Shown here: piece by piece, positions 52,842 to 61,361 of the stretch
Position numbering within the stretch: the first letter of the stretch is position 1
Layout: every line of letters begins with the position of its first letter
DNA from: Coriobacteriaceae bacterium AM100-PB1-1D-6A
GTDB lineage: Bacteria; Actinomycetota; Coriobacteriia; Coriobacteriales; Coriobacteriaceae
Assembly: GCA_027660625.1 (NCBI GenBank)
Contig: JAQDNC010000006.1
Span: 81,354-145,353, forward strand
Length of the DNA stretch: 64,000 nt
Direction: 5' to 3'
Made by a program: the position numbers and the translations under genes
The notes under the pieces: model-generated
The model's input: only the letters and a program-made list of their open reading frames with translations
Told to the model about the DNA's origin: nothing
The model's database searches: none

Positions 52842-53372
52842 CTAGTCCACCGTTACCAGGCTAAAGAGCTCAACGTCCTCGTTGGAAGGCGTGAGCTTCT
52901 CGCGCGGGTTGAGAAACGCAAGCTCGAGGATACAACCGTAACCCACAAGCTTTGCGCCCATATCTCGCACCAGTTTACCTGTTGCCTCGACGGTTCCGCC
53001 CGTCGCGACCAAGTCATCCAGAATCAACACGGTATCTTTAGAGGTAATGGCATCGGCGTGGATCTCGATAGAGTCGGTGCCATATTCGAGCTCGTAGCTC
53101 TCGCTTACCGTCTTGCGCGGCAGCTTGCCCGGCTTGCGTGCGGGCACAAAGCCAGCGCCCAGGGCGACGGCCACGGGCACGCCGACCATAAAGCCGCGGG
53201 CCTCGGGACCCACGACCTTGGTGATGCCCATGCCGGCAAAATGCTCAGCCAGGGCATCAACCATGGCCTTTAGCGCCTCGGGATTACCAAAGAGCGGCGT
53301 GATGTCCTTAAAGATGACTCCGGGCTCGGGATAGTCGGGGATGTCGACGATGTGAGATTCGAAGTCGTACAT
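52842..53372 (-). CDS. apt: Adenine phosphoribosyltransferase
   Basis: Purine salvage enzyme making AMP from adenine and PRPP. The PRPP-binding loop is VLILDDLVATGGTVEA; the N-terminal half shows IPDYPEPGVIFKDITPLF and VGPEARGFMVG. The 176-residue size is typical of the short bacterial class. AAAGGTC precedes the ATG. It lies between the MerR regulator and the cell-wall hydrolase, all on the minus strand. Confidence 0.96.
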   Translation of the reverse strand: MYDFESHIVDIPDYPEPGVIFKDITPLFGNPEALKAMVDALAEHFAGMGITKVVGPEARGFMVGVPVAVALGAGFVPARKPGKLPRKTVSESYELEYGTDSIEIHADAITSKDTVLILDDLVATGGTVEATGKLVRDMGAKLVGYGCILELAFLNPREKLTPSNEDVELFSLVTVD

Positions 53373-53410
53373 GGCATGACCTTTCAGGGGAGGCTGGTTT
53401 GTAGCAGCGT

Positions 53411-54295
53411 CTATTTGGCCGCGCTGGCGGTGCCGGCGCGTGAGGGGGTGACAACCTTGAGCGGCTGCACGAGGGATTCCTCACGCACGGGGACCGCGGA
53501 GGTAGATGCCTCTTCGCTTTTGGCCTTGGTTGACTCGGAGCGTGCGATCTCCTCGTCGAGGGCATCGATATCGGCATCCTCCACCACGGCGTTGAGTGAC
53601 TCAAATACACGGTTCTTGAGCAGAGCGGTATGGACGCCCTCGGTGAGGTCATGCAGCTTCTTAAATGCACGCTCGAGCTTGGCATCGCGCTCGTCGTCGG
53701 AAGTATCCATACCGAGCATGCTTACGAGCACCTGCTCAAACATCGAGGACTCGCGGTTTGCGGACGATACGTACTGGCGCAGGTTGCGCGGCTCGATATG
53801 GAAGCGCGAAAGCTCGGAGCAATAGCGGATGATCGGGAAATCGCGGCCATCGACAAGCTCGCGATTCTGCGGGCTCTTGATGATGCGAATAAGGTCGTTT
53901 TCGGCCAGGGAGCGGATAAACGAGATCTCGACGCCAAGCATATCGGGGATGGTCTCGATGGGATGCAGCTTTTGCTTAGTCTCTTTGGGTTCCGTCTTGA
54001 GCGGAACATCGGACAGCAGACCCACCTCGTAGGCGAGCGTAGACAGGTCCGTGGCGTTTTCCAGGCGCTGCTTGATCACATTGAGCGGCATGTAGCGAGT
54101 CTTCTGGAGGTGCAGAATGACCTCAAGGCGGTCAACGTCCTCCTTGGAGTACTGACGATAGCCCTTAGGCGTGCGATGAGGGGTGATGAGCCCCTCATCT
54201 TCGAGAAATCTAATTTTTGAGTTCGAAAGATCGGGGTATGCGCCTCGAAGTAGATTGACGACCTGGCCGATACTCAGATAGTTGCGTTCGGCCAT
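53411..54295 (-). CDS. MerR family regulator, FtsR/Rv1828-like
   Basis: A 294-residue MerR-type regulator with an N-terminal winged helix (YLSIGQVVNLLRGAYPDLSNS then EGLITPHRTPKGYRQYSKED). A long helical region and a low-complexity C-terminus follow. Synteny with the FHA gene immediately upstream matches the mycobacterial garA-Rv1828 pair and the corynebacterial FtsR regulator of ftsZ, so a role in division or growth control is inferred from context. It starts three bases after the FHA gene stop. Confidence 0.82.
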   Translation of the reverse strand: MAERNYLSIGQVVNLLRGAYPDLSNSKIRFLEDEGLITPHRTPKGYRQYSKEDVDRLEVILHLQKTRYMPLNVIKQRLENATDLSTLAYEVGLLSDVPLKTEPKETKQKLHPIETIPDMLGVEISFIRSLAENDLIRIIKSPQNRELVDGRDFPIIRYCSELSRFHIEPRNLRQYVSSANRESSMFEQVLVSMLGMDTSDDERDAKLERAFKKLHDLTEGVHTALLKNRVFESLNAVVEDADIDALDEEIARSESTKAKSEEASTSAVPVREESLVQPLKVVTPSRAGTASAAK

Positions 54296-54298
54296 GCC

Positions 54299-54733
54299 CT
54301 ACTCACCGGTTTCGATGCGCTCCGGCGTGCTCTCGTGGTAGATGAGCGTAAACGTACCGATCTGGACGGAAGAACCATCGTGCAGCGGTGCACCGTTGAC
54401 GATGGCGCCATCAACCCACGTACCGTTGAGCGAGCCCAGGTCCTCGATGCGGGCACCCAGACCCTCGCGAATAATGCGCGCATGGCTACGCGACACGGTC
54501 ATGTCGTTGAGGAAGATGCCGTTAGCGGGATCGCGGCCGATGGTGGTCACATTATCCTCGAGCTCAAAGGCTGCACCGGTTTGAGGGCCTTTGACGATAG
54601 ATAAGACGGGCGCGGTGATGTGCACGTTGGCCATGAGGTCGGGAACGGTGACATCGCTCGAAGGAACGCGGAAAACGCAGGTGGCGTCTGAGGCCTTATC
54701 GTTCTGAGGCATATTGTTAACCATGTTGTCCAT
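54299..54733 (-). CDS. FHA domain protein, GarA/OdhI-like
   Basis: A 144-residue protein with a C-terminal FHA phosphothreonine-binding domain: TTIGRDPANGIFLND, SRSHARI and LGSLNGTWVDG. The N-terminal tail contains DATCVFRVP, resembling the phosphorylated ETTSVFR segment of actinobacterial GarA/OdhI, where the phosphorylated tail folds back on the FHA domain. Those proteins control 2-oxoglutarate metabolism; the analogy here rests on this short match and synteny with the MerR gene. ATG at 54733 follows AGGGGTT. Confidence 0.82.
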   Translation of the reverse strand: MDNMVNNMPQNDKASDATCVFRVPSSDVTVPDLMANVHITAPVLSIVKGPQTGAAFELEDNVTTIGRDPANGIFLNDMTVSRSHARIIREGLGARIEDLGSLNGTWVDGAIVNGAPLHDGSSVQIGTFTLIYHESTPERIETGE

Positions 54734-54799
54734 GACAACCCCTAACTTAACGCGGACATGCCGCAAAGAATGAACTGTACGTAATCATACCCCAACGAC

Positions 54800-55504
54800 T
54801 TAGTCTTCGATTTCGGGGTTAAGAAAGTCGATGTCTTCGTCCTCGGGATGCGCCACGGCTTGTTTAATGGCCGCTCCACCCTTAATGGAATAGATGACGG
54901 CGGTGAGCATGGAGAAGATGACGCCGCCGTACACAAAGAAGATGCCAAGCGGTACCGGGCTGCCGTTGAGGCCCGGGAAGGCCGTGAACGTGGCGGGCAG
55001 CAGATGCCAGCCATCCACAGTGGGAAAGCCTAACAGCATGAGCGAGAAGCCGGTCATGAGCAGCGCCGTCGCAATCTTGCCGGGAAAGACGACGTCGATG
55101 GGGCGGCGGTGATAGTGGCGCACGATGAGCGTGCCGATACCAAGGTAGATATCGCGACCAATGATGAGCACGCAGACCCAGATGGGAAGCTCGCCGCGGA
55201 CCACCAGGCCCAGTACGCCGGTAAATAGCAGCGCACGGTCGCAGATGGGATCCATAACCTTGCCGAGCCACGAGACCGTTTTGGTCATGCGGGCAATCTG
55301 GCCGTCCATCCAGTCGGTGGAGGCCGCGATGGCATAGATGACGATGGCGACGACACGGTTGTTGTCCGTCACAAACAGGTACAGGAAGACCAGCGTGAGG
55401 ATCAGACGCGTGAAGGTAATGAAATTGGAGATCGTGAAGATCTTATTCGACGGGTAATCGGAAGTGCCGATAAGCTCCTTTTTGATCTTCTTTTTGATGC
55501 CCAC
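54800..55504 (-). CDS. CDP-alcohol phosphatidyltransferase (PgsA paralogue)
   Basis: A 234-residue membrane enzyme with the CDP-alcohol motif DWMDGQIARMTKTVSWLGK followed by VMDPICDRAL. The last part of the family motif is DxxxD, but here it reads DPICDR. About six hydrophobic helices are visible. The substrate alcohol cannot be read from sequence; its position upstream of the FHA/MerR genes resembles mycobacterial pgsA2 near garA. The start is GTG at 55504 with GGGGGAG upstream. Confidence 0.85.
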   Translation of the reverse strand: MGIKKKIKKELIGTSDYPSNKIFTISNFITFTRLILTLVFLYLFVTDNNRVVAIVIYAIAASTDWMDGQIARMTKTVSWLGKVMDPICDRALLFTGVLGLVVRGELPIWVCVLIIGRDIYLGIGTLIVRHYHRRPIDVVFPGKIATALLMTGFSLMLLGFPTVDGWHLLPATFTAFPGLNGSPVPLGIFFVYGGVIFSMLTAVIYSIKGGAAIKQAVAHPEDEDIDFLNPEIED

Positions 55505-55629
55505 AGGACTCCCCCGCTGGTAAACGACAAAACTTTCGATACTATACCCGTTCTAGCGATGTCTATCCAGCGCGAGCATAGAGAGTCCAGACATGAGGAC
55601 GGTATCGGACGGGATGTCTATCGCTTTTG

Positions 55630-55690
55630 TGTACATCAGCCACCAAACATACCAAACATGTCTTTTTTGGAGGCTGGTGTACAGGTTTTT
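55630..55690 (+). terminator. Long imperfect hairpin with T-tract
   Basis: TGTACATCAGCC pairs with GGCTGGTGTACA (one wobble), continuing with further pairs, and is followed by GGTTTTT. Confidence 0.55.
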
Positions 55691-55927
55691 GTTGCGCAGA
55701 CGAATTAAGGGGGAAAGTCGTTGATTCTTCGTTGCTTTAAGTAATTGATTTTTAAACAAAAAAGTCAGGCACTAAGTGCGCGCCATGGGCACCTCCGTCC
55801 TTGTTATCGCGATAAACATACCATGAGTGGCGTACGGGTCGTGAAGGGCTGGCGCCAAAAGAGCCCAACGGCCGTTACAGCTTCGTTAGAAACGCGCCCC
55901 ACCATGGATGGTGAACCCGAAAGGCAA

Positions 55928-55960
55928 GGCGCGCGGGCACGGCGACTCGGCCCGCGCGCC
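55928..55960 (+). promoter_or_regulatory. GC-rich hairpin before ABC operon
   Basis: GGCGCGCGGGC (55928-55938) pairs perfectly with GCCCGCGCGCC (55950-55960), ending just before the AGAAAGGA ribosome-binding site. It might act as an attenuator or translation control element. Confidence 0.5.
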
Positions 55961-55981
55961 CGGAAGAGAAAGGACGAACCC

Positions 55982-56706
<725 letters not shown>

Positions 56707-56710
<4 letters not shown>

Positions 56711-57477
56711 CGGGCGAGAAAGGCGGCCTGCTCGCGGGCCTGCGCGCCGAGGCCCTGAAGTCGCGCCACGCGGCACCGGTTCGCCTGGCCGTGCTCATGG
56801 CGCTGCCGATGCCGCTGCTCGGCGCGATGCCCTACCGGGGCGTGCAGATCTTCAGCGCGTGGAACTACTGGTACGCGCTCTTCCTGCCCGTGGCTCTCTC
56901 GCTCGTGGTGGCGTGCGTCGCGCGGGCGGACGCGCGCACGCGGATGCGGGGGCTTCTGGGCCTGGGCTTCCCGCTCAGGCGCGCCTGGTGGGCCAAGGCG
57001 CTCTGGTGCCTCGCGCTCTGCGCGCTCTCGAACCTCGTGGTCTTCGGCATCTACCTCGCGGGATCGGCGTTCTCCTCGCAGGGCCTCACGGCCGCGGGCA
57101 CGCTCACGATGCTCCTCTGCGCGCTCGCCAACACGGTGACCGCGGCGTGGATGATCCCCGCAGGGCTCTTCCTCACGGCGCGGCTCGGCATGCTCGCGGG
57201 CATCTTCTGCCCGCTCGCCGCGCAGCTCGTGGGTGGTTTCGCCTGGTCGCTGGTGCCGCTGCCGCAGCTCTTTCCGCCGTCGGCGAGCATGGTCATCCCC
57301 ACGAGCTTCATCCCCGTGCTGCCGAGCGGCGAGCCACTCGCGGCGGACATGGCGCTCGGCGGGGCGCTCACGGCGGACGGCATGCTCACACTGGCGGGCC
57401 TTGCGGTCTGCGCGCTCGCGTTCGCCGCGCTCACGGCGGCGGGCGCGGCCTGGTTCGCGCGCTCCGAGGAGAGGTGA
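56707..57477 (+). CDS. Lantibiotic-immunity-type ABC permease 1 (LanE-like)
   Basis: A 256-residue membrane protein with about six hydrophobic helices. The pattern of an N-terminal LLAGLRAEALKSRHAAPVR, a YRGVQIFSAWNYWYALF extracytoplasmic stretch, and a PFAM ABC-2-like core fits the MutE/EpiE/LanE permeases that pair with LanF. It is coupled to the ATPase by ATGA overlap and to the second permease by TGATG overlap. Very high GC and strongly G/C-ended codons set it apart from the core genes. Confidence 0.82.
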
Positions 57478-58292
57478 TGGCCATGGCACGACTCCCCGAC
57501 CCGACGCCGCGCATGACTCTCCCGCGGGCCCTGCTCTCCGAGGCCCTGCGCCTGGCGCGCTCCCCGCTCACGGCGGTGCACCTCGTCTGCGGCCTGGCAG
57601 CCGGTCTTGCCTGCGGCGAGTACTTCTCCGTTACCCGATGGGACCCGGCGCTGGGCGCGGACGCCTACGCCCAGTTCCTCGGCGCCCTCATGCCGCTCAT
57701 GTCCGCCATCGTCTGCGGGCTCGCCGTGGACGAGGAGCGCGCTGCCGGGCGCCTCGCCAACCTCACGGCGGTCCCCTCGCGCGGGCGCGCCGTCGCGGCG
57801 AAGCTGCTCGCCCTTGCGGCGCTCGGCGCGGGCGCGCTGGCCGTGGCGCTCGGCGTGTTCGGGGCCGTGCTCGCCGCCGCCGGGCGCCTGCCGCTCGGGC
57901 CCGCTCCGCTTGCGGCCGCCTGGGCGGGCATCGTGCTGGGCAGCCTGCCCCTCTACGCGCTGGGGCTCGGCGTGGCCCTGCGCCTTGGCCGCAACGCCGC
58001 CATCGGCGCCGGCGCGGCGGGGGTGCTCCTCGCGTTCTTCTCGGTGGGCGGACTTGCGCACGGCCTCATGACCGGCGAGCTCACCGGTGCCCTGGCGACG
58101 CCCCTGAGCTGGGTGCCGTTCGCCTGGCCCGCGCGCCTGGGGTCGCTCGGGGTGGAGGCCTTCATCGACGCCGCACGCGCGGCGGGCCCTCTCCTCACGA
58201 CTGCGCTCGCTGGCCTCGTGCTCACCCTGGCAGCCGCCGCCGTCCTTCTGGCCTGGTTCTGCCGCTTCGAGGACGGGAGGGTAGATGCGTAG
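57477..58292 (+). CDS. Lantibiotic-immunity-type ABC permease 2 (LanG-like)
   Basis: A 271-residue integral-membrane protein with about six helices, starting at ATG 57477 that overlaps the previous stop (TGATG), with GAGGAGAGG upstream; a second ATG lies two codons later. The segment CGEYFSVTRWDPALGADAYAQF and the permease core ALMPLMSAIVCGLAVDEERAAGRL resemble MutG/LanG subunits. Together with the two genes before it, it forms a LanFEG transporter. Codon use is extremely GC-rich. Confidence 0.8.
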   Translation: MAMARLPDPTPRMTLPRALLSEALRLARSPLTAVHLVCGLAAGLACGEYFSVTRWDPALGADAYAQFLGALMPLMSAIVCGLAVDEERAAGRLANLTAVPSRGRAVAAKLLALAALGAGALAVALGVFGAVLAAAGRLPLGPAPLAAAWAGIVLGSLPLYALGLGVALRLGRNAAIGAGAAGVLLAFFSVGGLAHGLMTGELTGALATPLSWVPFAWPARLGSLGVEAFIDAARAAGPLLTTALAGLVLTLAAAAVLLAWFCRFEDGRVDA

Positions 58293-58473
58293 GAGGCCGC
58301 TCGCCGCCGTGCTCGCCCTCCTCTCCGCAGCGCTCATCCTGGGCGGGAATGCCCTGCTCGACGCCGGCTGGGGGTCGGTGCTGCGCTCGATCACCGACCG
58401 CGTGCTGCCCAACCCAGAGGTCACCATGTGGGCGCCCGCGCCCGCGACTGCGCGCAGGGCTCTGGACCGCTGA
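58285..58473 (+). CDS. Small membrane protein of the ABC operon
   Basis: A 62-residue protein overlapping the end of the second permease by eight bases. It has one N-terminal hydrophobic helix (LAAVLALLSAALILGGNALL) after three arginines, then a short polar tail. No family was recognised. Its operon position suggests an accessory to the transporter or to the histidine kinase. Confidence 0.6.
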   Translation: MRRRPLAAVLALLSAALILGGNALLDAGWGSVLRSITDRVLPNPEVTMWAPAPATARRALDR

Positions 58474-58517
58474 GCGCGGCGCAAGTACAATGCAACGGGA
58501 GTTTCAGGAGGTCGAAT

Positions 58518-59180
58518 ATGGCGAGGATACTGGCAGTGGATGATGAGCGGGCGATCCTCGACGCGCTCGCGCGCGTCCTCGGCCGCGACGGCCATGAGGT
58601 CGTCAAGGCGGCGGACCCGACGGCGGTCCCGGGGATGGACCTCTCGCGCTTCGACCTCGTGCTCTGCGACGTCATGATGCCGGGGCTCGATGGCTTCGAG
58701 CTCGTGCGGCAGATCCGCCCGGACTTCGACGGGCCCATCATATTCCTGACCGCGCGCGTGGCCGAGGAGGACGCCGTGGCCGGCTACGGCCTGGGCGCCG
58801 ACGACTACGTCCGCAAGCCCTTCGGGGCCGCGGAGCTGCGCGCCAAGGTCGCGGCCCATCTACGCCGTGAGCGCCGGCCGCGCTCGCACGCCCTCTCCTT
58901 CGGGGAGGTGCGGATCGACCTCGGGGCGCGCGGCCTCGCCGTGGGCGGCGAGGCCGTACCGCTCACGCCCACCGAGTACGCCATCTGCGAGTACCTCGCC
59001 CGCCACCCCGGGCAGGTCATGAGCCGCGCGCAGATCCGCGAGGCGGTGCTCGGCTGGGAGAGCGACGCCGACGACGCGGCCATATCCATGCAGGTCAGCC
59101 GCGCCCGGAGGAAACTCTCCGAGGCCGGCGCCGATCCGATCGCGACCGTCTGGGGGATGGGGTACAAGTGGCAGCTTTGA
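58518..59180 (+). CDS. OmpR-family response regulator
   Basis: A 220-residue two-domain regulator. The receiver has the acidic pair in AVDDER, phospho-acceptor Asp in LVLCDVMMPGLDG and Lys in DYVRKPFG. The C-terminal winged helix has LTPTEYAICEYLARHPGQVMSR and ends VWGMGYKWQL. CAGGAGG precedes the ATG. It is translationally overlapped by the kinase gene and probably controls the adjacent transporter, as in LanRK systems. Confidence 0.92.
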   Translation: MARILAVDDERAILDALARVLGRDGHEVVKAADPTAVPGMDLSRFDLVLCDVMMPGLDGFELVRQIRPDFDGPIIFLTARVAEEDAVAGYGLGADDYVRKPFGAAELRAKVAAHLRRERRPRSHALSFGEVRIDLGARGLAVGGEAVPLTPTEYAICEYLARHPGQVMSRAQIREAVLGWESDADDAAISMQVSRARRKLSEAGADPIATVWGMGYKWQL

Positions 59181-60655
59181 GGACCGGGGCGCGAGGTCGC
59201 GGGGGCATGCCGCTCTCCTTCGTCATCGCGCGCTACTTCGCCTACGCGTTCGCGGCGGTCGCCACGGCGTGGCTCGCCTCGTTCATGGCGCTCTCCGCGG
59301 CGATCAACGCGGGCTTCGTCTACGAGGCAAGCTGGGGGCCGGCCAATGCGCGCGAGGTCGCGGAGGGCCTGGCACGCGACGGCGTCTGCGGGCAGCAGGA
59401 CGTGCCGACGGCGTACCGCTACCTCATCCTGAATAAGGACGGATACGTGCTGATGACAGACCTCGAGGGCACGCGGCTCGAGGACGCGACGGAAATGGCC
59501 CGAGCGGCACTCGCCGCTGATCCGGGCACAGTGGAGATCGAGGGCGGGGGCTCGGGCCTCACCTACGCCGCATTCCCGCTCAAGGGCGGCGGGGCCTGCG
59601 CACTCGCCAGCGAGTACCTGCCGCAGTGGGTCTCGCGCGACCTCGCCGGCCTGCTTCCCAACCCGCAGAACCTCATGCTCGTCGGCGCCACGGCGGGAAG
59701 CGCGCTCGCGCTCGCGCTCGTGGCGCGCCGCGCGAGCCGCGTGATCTCGCGCAAGATGGCGCCGCTCGCGGAGGCGGCGGGGCGCGTCGGCGCGGGGGAT
59801 CTCGACTTCGCGGTCGGCAGCACCAACGTGCGCGAGGTGAACGACGTCCTCGCAGCGATGGACGCCATGCGGGCCTCCCTCGCCGAGTCGCTCGAGGCCC
59901 GCTGGGCCGCGGAGCGGGGGCAGCGCGAGCAGATGGCGTCACTCGCCCACGACCTCAAGACGCCGCTCACCGTGCTGCGCGCCAACGCCGACTTCGTGGC
60001 GGAGGAGCTTGAAGACGAGAAAGACGCCGACCTCGCAGCCGCCGCGCGCGACATAGCCGGCAGTATCGAAAGGCTCGACGGCTACGTGCGCCTGCTCATC
60101 GAGGCCTCGCGCGGGTCCGGCGGGGCGGAGAGGGCCCCCATGCGGCCGGCCGAGCTCTGCGAACAGGTCCTCGCCGAGGCCGCCCAGATCGCCCGGGCGC
60201 GAGGCGTGACGCTCGACGCGGCCACGGGCCCCGCTGTCGCGGGCGCGCCCGAGGCCCCGCTCGACCGAACCGCCCTGGCGCGAGCCGCCGCGAACCTTGT
60301 GGTCAACGCCGCCGAGCACGCGCGCTCGCGCGTGGCGGTCTCCTGCGACGTCGAGGGCGGCCACCTCGTCATCGAGGTGGCCGACGACGGACCGGGCTTC
60401 TCTCCCGCCGCCCTCGAACGCGGCTGTGAGCGCCTCTTCACAGACGACTCCTCCCGCTCCTCGCGCGACGGAGGCCGCCACTACGGGCTCGGCCTCCACG
60501 CCGCCTCCGAGGCCGCGAGCGCCCACGGGGGCTCCGTCTCGCTCGCCAACAGCCCCTCGGGCGGCGCGGTGGCCACCATCGCGGTCCCCCTGTGCGGGCC
60601 TGACGACTCAGGCCCGCACACCGGCGTGCCTCGCAATCAAACGCTTCCCGGATAA
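59168..60655 (+). CDS. Sensor histidine kinase
   Basis: A 495-residue kinase. Two membrane helices (about residues 20-45 and 165-190) enclose an extracytoplasmic sensor of about 115 residues containing one cysteine pair. HAMP-like and DHp regions follow with the phospho-accepting His in SLAHDLKTPLTVLRANADF, then an HATPase with NLVVNAAEHA, VADDGPGF and HYGLGLHAA. GTG at 59168 overlaps the regulator; ATG at 59207 is an alternative start. Its final codons overlap the convergent antitoxin gene and span a strong hairpin. Confidence 0.9.
   Translation: MAALRTGARGRGGMPLSFVIARYFAYAFAAVATAWLASFMALSAAINAGFVYEASWGPANAREVAEGLARDGVCGQQDVPTAYRYLILNKDGYVLMTDLEGTRLEDATEMARAALAADPGTVEIEGGGSGLTYAAFPLKGGGACALASEYLPQWVSRDLAGLLPNPQNLMLVGATAGSALALALVARRASRVISRKMAPLAEAAGRVGAGDLDFAVGSTNVREVNDVLAAMDAMRASLAESLEARWAAERGQREQMASLAHDLKTPLTVLRANADFVAEELEDEKDADLAAAARDIAGSIERLDGYVRLLIEASRGSGGAERAPMRPAELCEQVLAEAAQIARARGVTLDAATGPAVAGAPEAPLDRTALARAAANLVVNAAEHARSRVAVSCDVEGGHLVIEVADDGPGFSPAALERGCERLFTDDSSRSSRDGGRHYGLGLHAASEAASAHGGSVSLANSPSGGAVATIAVPLCGPDDSGPHTGVPRNQTLPG
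60592..60619. terminator. Perfect hairpin inside the kinase 3' end
   Basis: GTGCGGGCCTGA (60592-60603) pairs perfectly with TCAGGCCCGCAC (60608-60619) around CGAC. It lies within the last codons of the histidine kinase and just beyond the antitoxin stop on the other strand. No T-tract follows. Confidence 0.5.
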
Positions 60656-60810
60656 TTCATGAGGCCGTACTCGTATTCGAGCCTGCCTATCTCTGCGGCA
60701 AGCGCCTCCGTCATGTAGAAGGTTTTCGTGCGGCCCGTCGACTTCGCCAGGCGGTCGTACCTGTTCGCGAGGTCCTCGGGGATTCTCTGGGCTGCGGTGG
60801 CGGTTGCCAT
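60637..60810 (-). CDS. Orphan ribbon-helix-helix antitoxin (RelB/CopG type)
   Basis: A 57-residue protein too short for usual gene-length cutoffs. It begins MATATAAQRIPEDLANRYDR and continues LAKSTGRTKTFYMTEAL, a typical RHH antitoxin: one strand, then two helices with the conserved RTKTFYMxEAL. GGGAGGT precedes the ATG. Upstream lies the palindrome GTAATAC-GT-GTATTAC, a likely self-operator. No RelE/ParE-type toxin follows; the histidine kinase tail occupies that side, and the antitoxin is shorter than the usual 75-90 residues, so the toxin end may have been lost. Confidence 0.75.
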   Translation of the reverse strand: MATATAAQRIPEDLANRYDRLAKSTGRTKTFYMTEALAAEIGRLEYEYGLMNYPGSV

Positions 60811-60830
60811 GACGCACCTCCCGGTTAGAT

Positions 60831-60846
60831 GTAATACGTGTATTAC
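60831..60846. promoter_or_regulatory. Palindromic operator of the RHH antitoxin
   Basis: GTAATAC-GT-GTATTAC, perfect seven-base half-sites separated by two bases, 21 bases upstream of the antitoxin ATG. RHH antitoxins repress their own promoters by binding such sites. Confidence 0.65.
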
Positions 60847-61142
60847 TTTCTATCACATCACCCGAACCCCGCATCGGCGTACGGCCGCATCTGCTTTTTT
60901 ACCTTACATTATGTCAACCGGGCCGTGCTCGGCTTGTTCAGCCGGATTAAATCAACCGTTAAATCAATCCAGGCCTGCAAGGGGCGGTGGAAATCCTTTG
61001 AGGACTGAGGGCGCCGTCCCCAGGCCGGCTCCTCGATGGCCGCGGCTGAATTCCCCTGCCATCGGCTGCGTGGGTTCCGGCACGGGGCTCTGGCGCTGCT
61101 CGAACTGGGCGCAAGACTCGGCTGTTGGTCGTACCGGACGGC

Positions 61143-61319
61143 ATACGTTTTGAGACCGGCAAGCTGATGCCGGCTCGAGGACAGCGGCCCGGTGCACCGG
61201 GCCGATCGATAGCGGTCTCAGGTTCACAGCGCAGTTTCTCAGGGCTCGCATATATAGGAAGACTTGATTGGCAATCGATTTTAATGAAGTCGGCAGCGCA
61301 TGTCAGAGTTTTCAACAAA
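61143..61319. repeat. 177-bp direct repeat, copy 1
   Basis: Begins ATACGTTTTGAGACCGG and ends TTTTCAACAAA. It is about 95 percent identical (nine mismatches by eye) to copy 2 at 62040-62216, in the same orientation. It holds an 18-base perfect palindrome GGCCCGGTGCACCGGGCC, a hairpin CCGGCA/TGCCGG, and an outer stem TGAGACCG/CGGTCTCA enclosing both. Confidence 0.92.
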
Positions 61320-61361
61320 TTTAACATGCCACCCTTTATATCCGCACGCGCGTAATTCAAC

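Larger units (their letters stand above)
55505..55981. other. Intergenic junction before the high-GC island
   Basis: About 480 bases, AT-richer in its first half, with a long hairpin at 55630-55690 and a perfect GC hairpin at 55928-55960. No gene was recognised. It separates the conserved minus-strand cluster from the accessory ABC/two-component block. Confidence 0.75.
60811..61361. other. Non-coding stretch with 177-bp repeat copy 1
   Basis: About 550 bases. It contains the antitoxin operator, roughly 290 bases in which no gene was recognised, and the first 177-bp direct repeat (61143-61319). Confidence 0.7.

Noticed and set aside
56859..57476. Upstream in-frame extension of the second permease
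   Set aside because: It lies in another frame of the first permease gene, is very rich in Arg/Gly/Ala and has no family similarity; the coupled ATG at 57477 is a better start.
60959..61360. Long minus-strand reading frame through repeat copy 1, with a similar frame at 61985-62272 through copy 2
   Set aside because: The shared part differs by nine bases, nearly all changing the amino acid, and the frame is Arg/Pro/Cys-rich like antisense of structured GC DNA. Treated as non-coding repeat sequence.
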